Assembly (NCBI RefSeq): GCF_030503435.1
Contig: NZ_JAUKPO010000022.1
Coordinates: forward strand, 61,311 to 125,310
Direction of reading: 5' to 3'
Length of the DNA: 64,000 nt
Origin: Rhodocytophaga aerolata
GTDB taxonomy: Bacteria > Bacteroidota > Bacteroidia > Cytophagales > 172606-1
Of the stretch, positions 59,287-64,000 are shown piece after piece. The translations under genes and the position numbers were made by a program. The notes under the pieces were generated by a model. It did no database searches. It saw only the letters and a list, made by a program, of their open reading frames with translations, and was not told where the DNA came from. Position 1 is the stretch's first letter. Every line of letters begins with the position of its first letter.

Positions 59287-60354
59287 ATGCACTCCAAGAT
59301 CATCCGTCCGGCGATACATGGCAAAAAGGCCTATGACAACAAAGGCTCTTGCGCTACCCTGATCCATTATTTGGGTCATGAAGGGAGGGAAAAAGGGGAA
59401 GGGCTCACTTTTTTCAATGCCTGCAGAAATGATATTCTCCCCAGTGAAGCAAGGCAAGCGATTGATGGGAACAGGAAAGGATTACGGGAAAGAGAAACCA
59501 AATTTTATAGCCTGGTGCTCTCTCCTTCCCCGCAAGAGCTCACCCATATAGGCAATGAGGCTGATAAATTAAAAGCCTTTACCAGGCAGGCCATGCGTAA
59601 CTATGCGGCAAGCTTCCAGGAAAAGCAGGGCACATCCGTTGAAGAGAAGGATCTCGTGTGGTATGCCACGATTCATCAACATCGCACCCACAAAGGGGGG
59701 GATGTGGCCGTAAAAGAGGGCATAGCCTTGGCAGGAAAGCCCAAAGCGGGCCTGCATACCCATGTGCATGTGCTTGTCTCTAAGCTGGATCAAAGCGGGC
59801 AGAGACGGCTCAATCCACAAGCAAGCAAGGAGCAGTTCCATATAAAAGGCTGGCAGGCACTCAACGAAGCCTCTTTTGGAAAGCTGTTTGGCTATCAACA
59901 AAAAGAAGTGGAACGAGGGCAAAGCCCGCAAAAAGCCCCTGAGCAAAAACCTGGGGTCCTGCAAGCTTTGCAGGCTCGTATCTCTGGGAAAGTAGCACGC
60001 ATCAATGGCATGCTATCTAAAGGAGAGGAGCTTTCGCTAAAAGCCGTGCTAGCCCTTGCAGCGAAAAGAAGCTATGGGCAAACCTTTTTTTATAACCTCC
60101 ACCGCCTGGAGGAAAACTTACGGGAAGGCCGTCCGGTGCATCAGCCCTTGCATCTACTCGAGCATAACAAAGATCAAAAACCTGCCCTTGACAAAAAGGC
60201 ATCTATTCCCCATGCCGTTTCCAGGGTTTGCCAGGCATTAGGGGGCCAAGGGATAGTGCAAACGGAGGAGCTAGCCTTGCCCGAGCTGAAAGGAAGGTTC
60301 CGCAGGAGAAGGCAAAGGCTGCCTATCAGGCAAAAGGGAGGCCTCAGCCGGTAA
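59287..60354 (+). CDS. DUF5712/BfmB-like relaxase
   Basis: This 355-residue protein opens with IIRPAIHGKKAYDNKGSCAT and HYLGHEGREK, typical of DUF5712/MobB-like relaxases of Bacteroidota elements. Near residue 157, GLHTHVHVLVSKLD carries the HUH-like His-x-His-x-His metal-binding motif of conjugative relaxases. It would nick the origin of transfer and stay covalently attached to the DNA. A tyrosine nucleophile was not assigned; candidates lie in the first 45 residues. The ATG at 59287 is chosen; the open frame continues upstream inside the previous gene without a fitting start. Confidence 0.88.
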   Translation: MHSKIIRPAIHGKKAYDNKGSCATLIHYLGHEGREKGEGLTFFNACRNDILPSEARQAIDGNRKGLRERETKFYSLVLSPSPQELTHIGNEADKLKAFTRQAMRNYAASFQEKQGTSVEEKDLVWYATIHQHRTHKGGDVAVKEGIALAGKPKAGLHTHVHVLVSKLDQSGQRRLNPQASKEQFHIKGWQALNEASFGKLFGYQQKEVERGQSPQKAPEQKPGVLQALQARISGKVARINGMLSKGEELSLKAVLALAAKRSYGQTFFYNLHRLEENLREGRPVHQPLHLLEHNKDQKPALDKKASIPHAVSRVCQALGGQGIVQTEELALPELKGRFRRRRQRLPIRQKGGLSR

Positions 60355-60426
60355 ATCAATTAGGCGAATCACTACATTTCTCATCACCACGCTTCTCATC
60401 ATTACTTATTCTCCTTACTCCGGATC

Positions 60427-62319
60427 ATGCCAACTAACTCACTTGCTTCTATCGCCCTCTGCCTGCTGGCTGCCTTGATGGCTGGGGAGTATTATCTGCT
60501 CGGGCACCTTGATCCGCAGCACGTCCTGCAAAATGGGAACCGGGCCTTACTCTTGCTGCTCAAAGCCACCTACAAAGCCGGTGTGTATATTCGCCTAAGC
60601 TTTCTTGTTTTCTATTTTCTCTCCCTAGCAAATATGTCTGCCCTTTCGCTAAAGGTAGAAAGAAGAGAAAAAAAGAAAAGCTATCCCCTGTTTGGAGGCT
60701 ACCTGCTTTTATTTGTCTGCTTTGGCCTGCTGCTTGCCTGTATTCACTTGCCTGCTGCCCTCTACATTACCTACCTGTATCCGCTAGCGGTAGGGGGCGT
60801 GCTAACCTCGGGCGTACTGCTGGCTCCTTTCCTCCAGAAGGGTAGCAGCGGAGGGTTTGGGGTGAAAAACGAAAAGCGAAAGCTGGAAAATGCTTATAGC
60901 TTTCATTTTAAGACTGCAGATGGCTGGATCAATATTGTTAATCCCTTCCGGGGCATATTCATCAGCGGAGGGGCAGGATCAGGAAAATCCTTTTCGCTGG
61001 CCAATCCCATTATCCATCAGGCGGTCAGCAAAGGCTACTGCGGCCTGGTGTATGATTTTAAGTTTCCAGTGCTGGCCGAGCAGGTAAACAAGGCATTGAT
61101 TGTAAATGGACCAAGTGATGTCAAGCATTACCTGGTGAATTTCTATGACCTGACGCGCAGCCACCGCTTAAATCCGCTAAAACCGCAGAACCTCTCGCAG
61201 GTGGCCTATGCTGAAGAATATGCCCTCGCTATCCTGCATAACCTCTGGCCGGAGAGTATCCGCAAAAAAGATTTCTGGATCCGTTCGGCAGCCTCCATTC
61301 TGACGGCCGTGATCTGGTTTCTAAAAACGCATCATCCTCTCTACTGCTCGATTCCCCATGTAGTGAACTGTCTTCTCTATAAAGATTATCTGCACCTGAT
61401 GGCTATGCTTGATAGCGATGAGCAGTGTGGAGATATGATCCGCAGCGCCCTGACAGCTATAGAGAACGGTGCCGAAAACCAGGTCGCCGGCGTCATCGGC
61501 ACTCTGCAGATTGCCATTGTGCGCATCAACACCCCGCAGATCTGCTGGGTGCTTTCCGGAGATGATTTCGATTTGGATTTAACTAATCCATCTGACCCCA
61601 AGCTGCTCACCTTAGGTAATCATCCCAGCCTGTCTGATACCTTTAGTCCCCTGATCTCCTGTATTGCTACCGTGGCCTTAAAACGGATGAATCAACCAGG
61701 TAAGCGGCAGAGTATGCTGCTGCTGGATGAGGCGCCCACGCTCTACATCCCTAAGCTGGAGATGATTCCGGCTACCGCCCGCTCAAACAAAGTCGCTACG
61801 ATCTACATGGCCCAGGACTTTTCGCAGATGGTCGCCCATTACGGCAAAGAAGTAGCCGACGTGATCATTGCCAACCTTAATAATCAGTTCTATGGAAGGG
61901 TGGGCGCAGTGGCCACGGCCAAGCATGTATCCGAGCTCTTTGGCCGGGAAGAAAAAGAAACGCAGAGTATATCGGCTGGCCGGAGCCTGCAGGGCGAAAA
62001 GCAAAGCAATAGCCAATCTCTGTCCAAAAGCCTGCAGGAACGCCTGCTCGTGCGTCCGCAAGATGTAACAAGCCTTCAGGTAGGGGAGTTTGTCGGCATG
62101 AGTGTAGAGAGCAAAGAGCCCTATTTCTGGAGCAGGATCCTTATAGAGCATATTCCCCTAAGGGGTTACAAGGAATCAGATTTTGCTATTCCTTCCTTTG
62201 CCCGGGGTATAGATGTGCAGGAGAACTTTTGCCGGATTAAAAAAGAGGTAGAAGCCATTATTCGCCAGTATGAGAAGAAAGCAATAAACATCCCAACTAA
62301 GAACCGTGGTTTATCATAA
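60427..62319 (+). CDS. VirD4-type conjugative coupling protein
   Basis: This 630-residue protein has two hydrophobic regions (about 43-68 and 90-135). Walker A is GGAGSGKSF at residues 181-189, and a Walker B block with MLLLDEAPTL is near 430. VIANLNNQFYGRVGAVATAK and ELFGREEKETQSISAGRSLQ are typical of the TraG/VirD4-like (MobC) coupling proteins of Bacteroidota elements. It links the relaxase-DNA complex to the secretion channel. It follows the relaxase gene by 72 bp, with a short 15-bp repeat (TTCTCATCA) in between. Confidence 0.92.
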   Translation: MPTNSLASIALCLLAALMAGEYYLLGHLDPQHVLQNGNRALLLLLKATYKAGVYIRLSFLVFYFLSLANMSALSLKVERREKKKSYPLFGGYLLLFVCFGLLLACIHLPAALYITYLYPLAVGGVLTSGVLLAPFLQKGSSGGFGVKNEKRKLENAYSFHFKTADGWINIVNPFRGIFISGGAGSGKSFSLANPIIHQAVSKGYCGLVYDFKFPVLAEQVNKALIVNGPSDVKHYLVNFYDLTRSHRLNPLKPQNLSQVAYAEEYALAILHNLWPESIRKKDFWIRSAASILTAVIWFLKTHHPLYCSIPHVVNCLLYKDYLHLMAMLDSDEQCGDMIRSALTAIENGAENQVAGVIGTLQIAIVRINTPQICWVLSGDDFDLDLTNPSDPKLLTLGNHPSLSDTFSPLISCIATVALKRMNQPGKRQSMLLLDEAPTLYIPKLEMIPATARSNKVATIYMAQDFSQMVAHYGKEVADVIIANLNNQFYGRVGAVATAKHVSELFGREEKETQSISAGRSLQGEKQSNSQSLSKSLQERLLVRPQDVTSLQVGEFVGMSVESKEPYFWSRILIEHIPLRGYKESDFAIPSFARGIDVQENFCRIKKEVEAIIRQYEKKAINIPTKNRGLS

Positions 62320-62340
62320 TCCAAACATCTAAGTAAAAGT

Positions 62341-62781
62341 ATGCATAAGTATAGTAAAAGTATAAGATCAGTTATAAAGCTCCTCTGTTGGGGGATAGTA
62401 TCTGTATGGATACTAGCCTGTAGCAAAGAGGAGAGGGGAATCAATGTAGAAGAGGCCCTGCGCTATCAGGTAGAAAAAGAATTTGATGGAAAGTTAGCAC
62501 TAGTTTCCTTTAAAGAAATTAGCACCAAACAAGAGCCTGTTACCGATGCTCAAATTTATGCCGTCTCCTACCAGGCTACTGTTCACGCCAATCAAGATCT
62601 TCGCTGGGGCACAAGCCGGGAGAATAAATTATCCAGGTTTGTACCCTATGCAGCAGAAAACAACGTTGGTTTTCAAAACCGGGAAATCACCAAAGCAGGT
62701 GAAAAAAGACAAGTAACGTATACGATTGTTTTTCAAAAAAAGGATGGCAAGTGGATAGATCAATTTAAGAAAGCTTACTGA
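62341..62781 (+). CDS. Small lipoprotein of unknown function
   Basis: This 146-residue protein has a lipoprotein signal (VSVWILACSKEERG, Cys at about 27), followed by a beta-rich domain: ALVSFKEISTKQEPVTDAQI, YAVSYQATVHANQDLRWG and VTYTIVFQKKDGKWIDQFKK. It looks like an NTF2-like or cystatin-like fold (a YQATV strand and a final KDGKW-x-D hairpin), but no family is certain. It may be an envelope protein of the element or the host. Confidence 0.6.
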   Translation: MHKYSKSIRSVIKLLCWGIVSVWILACSKEERGINVEEALRYQVEKEFDGKLALVSFKEISTKQEPVTDAQIYAVSYQATVHANQDLRWGTSRENKLSRFVPYAAENNVGFQNREITKAGEKRQVTYTIVFQKKDGKWIDQFKKAY

Positions 62782-63079
62782 GAGCAAAAATACATCGGGT
62801 AATCCTTATAACGCCTACTCCCATTGTTCTGATAGAGTGTAGGCCTAATTCTGATGAAGCACTAGTATAGTTTGGTAAAGGGTATACTAGCGGTTAATGA
62901 GTAAAAGCTTTTTGTGCCAAGCAGCAGCCTATTTTTAGCTTGAGGGTGTTGACCAAGTTTAGTTTTTCTTATACATGCTTGAGCGATCAGACTTTCTTAT
63001 AAATGTCTTGTTGCTGCCTAGCATCATTCAACGTAAGAAACCTTTTTCTGCTAGTAACACATAAACGACCAACTGCCGT

Positions 63080-63490
63080 ATGAAACCTGTCTTCGTAGTG
63101 ATTTTCTTTGTATTTGGTATAGGTGCCCTAGCCAATGCCCAGGATATGGCTAAAGCATCTTACCAAGAAGTGACTCAACCACATCTGCAAGTAGATAAAC
63201 AAGCGATGTATCCTGGTGGTAAAAAGGGCATAGACCTCTATATCATGCAAAATATCAGATATCCTCAGCAGGCAAGAGAGCAACGAATAGAAGGAAAAGT
63301 GTATGCAAAGTTTACGGTAGGCAAGAAGGGAAAAATAACAAAGATCGAATTTTTGCAAAGTGATCATCCTCTTTTTGAAAAAGAGGCAGAAAGACTCTTG
63401 AAGGGAATGGGCAAATGGATTCCGGCATATGTTGATGAGCAACCAGTAGAAGTTTCCTACATGTATCCCTTTACATTTAAGCTGGGATAA
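63080..63490 (+). CDS. TonB C-terminal-domain protein
   Basis: This 136-residue exported protein has a signal peptide, residues 1-20 (VIFFVFGIGALANAQ). The C-terminal part (about 45-134) shows the TonB fold with NIRYPQQAREQRIEGKVYAK, FTVGKKGKITKIEFLQSDHP and WIPAYVDEQPVEVSYMYPF. It lacks the transmembrane energy-transducing anchor, so it is not a classical TonB; such short secreted relatives are common in Bacteroidota. The function is unknown. Confidence 0.85.
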   Translation: MKPVFVVIFFVFGIGALANAQDMAKASYQEVTQPHLQVDKQAMYPGGKKGIDLYIMQNIRYPQQAREQRIEGKVYAKFTVGKKGKITKIEFLQSDHPLFEKEAERLLKGMGKWIPAYVDEQPVEVSYMYPFTFKLG

Positions 63491-63928
63491 ATTCACTAGC
63501 TGCGCTTACAGGTAATTATAAGTAGCACATAGTAGGTAGGACATAGGTAGTGAGGAAATGAGCTGTTAATCCATCAGATATTGGGATAGCTAAAGCCTAA
63601 GAGGAAGTTATTGTAAGTACTCTTTGCTTGTAACAAAAAAACTGTAAGCATGCTAGTATATTTGATTTCCTTTCTACCCTCTATCTAAAAAATTTGGGAG
63701 CCTACTACATCCAAGCGAATAAATAGTAGAAAAAATAGAAAAAATACCTATTTTCAGGTATTCCTTTTTATAGGGTGATCTAGTAAATTTAAGTGGTTCT
63801 TTCATCGTGCGCAGAAGAAAAAAATGATAGATAATCAACGCATAAGCTATAGAAGTGTAGTCACTTGTCACCGGTAGCAACCATTTCTTTTGTATTGCAT
63901 GTAGGCTTTGAATCAAAGCAACGCACCG
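63491..63928. other. Gene-free stretch with a hairpin
   Basis: No gene is well supported in 438 bp. A hairpin with AATACCT at 63743-63749 and its complement at 63756-63762, flanked by A and T runs, resembles the terminator at 30901-30930 and may act as one. An open frame at 63674-63916 on the minus strand has no recognisable features. Confidence 0.4.
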
Positions 63929-64000
63929 TATCCTTGTTTATAATCTATCCTTGTTTATAATCTATCCTTGTTTATAATCTATCCTTGTTTATAATCTATC
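63929..64000. repeat. 17-bp tandem repeat running off the window
   Basis: Four exact consecutive copies of TATCCTTGTTTATAATC begin at 63929, with the next copy cut off by the window end. The total length of the array cannot be seen. Confidence 0.95.

Noticed and set aside
63674..63916. 80-codon open frame on the minus strand near the end
   Set aside because: No signal, motif or homologous pattern; it crosses a hairpin with A and T runs that looks like a terminator.
63929..64000. Possible CRISPR array or iteron origin at the window end
   Set aside because: Identical 17-bp units without spacers exclude CRISPR. Iterons remain possible, but no rep gene is seen and the array is cut by the window edge, so I list it only as a repeat.

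Overview
The window looks like chromosomal and mobile DNA of a Bacteroidota bacterium, most likely Cytophagales. The evidence is a T9SS C-terminal sorting domain, two LruC-domain lipoproteins, a Bacteroides-type conjugation system (TraE-F-G-J-K-N-M with BfmA/BtgA and DUF5712-type mobilization proteins), and promoters of the TTTG-N19/20-TAnnTTTG type. No rRNA, tRNA, CRISPR array, transposase or integrase was recognised.

Region 1 (1-21875, plus strand, visibly AT-rich) is a surface-polysaccharide cluster. It runs from the 3' part of an asparagine synthase through an ABC exporter (Wzm/Wzt-like, the latter with a C-terminal extension), about ten glycosyltransferases, an FkbM methyltransferase, two acyltransferase-3 proteins, a Wzy-like membrane protein and a NodU/CmcH-type carbamoyltransferase. 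Many genes abut or overlap and several appear to start at TTG. An 807-bp eroded gap and a strong hairpin after the gene at 13276-14433 suggest at least two transcription units.

Region 2 (21965-33437) is mostly on the minus strand. It holds a 1125-residue beta-helix/Ig/PA14 protein with a T9SS tail, two paralogous LruC-domain lipoproteins separated by a hairpin and a 10-bp tandem repeat, a WecA-like initiating transferase with a GT2 glycosyltransferase, a PhoD-type phosphatase, and a divergent SGNH hydrolase. The WecA-like enzyme and the beta-helix protein probably serve the same polysaccharide pathway.

Region 3 (33438-39548) has a Crp/Fnr-type regulator, a lipoprotein with a Cys/His-containing C-terminal domain followed by two small exported proteins, a 500-residue unknown with a possibly RteC-like tail, and an RpoA-CTD-like helix-hairpin-helix protein.

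Region 4 (39549-62319, clearly richer in G+C) is a conjugative element: a winged-helix/HTH pair and associated gene; a toxin-antitoxin island with two Xre/MbcA/ParS-type antitoxins around a dead RES toxin, then an intact AbiEi/AbiEii pair with a perfect 56-bp palindrome at its start; an XRE regulator; a 166-bp hairpin locus; small unknown genes; a PD-(D/E)XK nuclease-like protein; a RadC/JAMM protein; and the conjugation and mobilization genes (49999-62319). No integrase or replication initiator was recognised, so an ICE and a plasmid cannot be told apart. The end (62320-64000) has a small lipoprotein, a TonB C-terminal-domain protein and a 17-bp tandem repeat running off the window.

Short tandem repeats recur throughout: several noncoding arrays have a 17-bp period, whereas arrays inside conjugation genes have 15- or 18-bp units that keep the reading frame.
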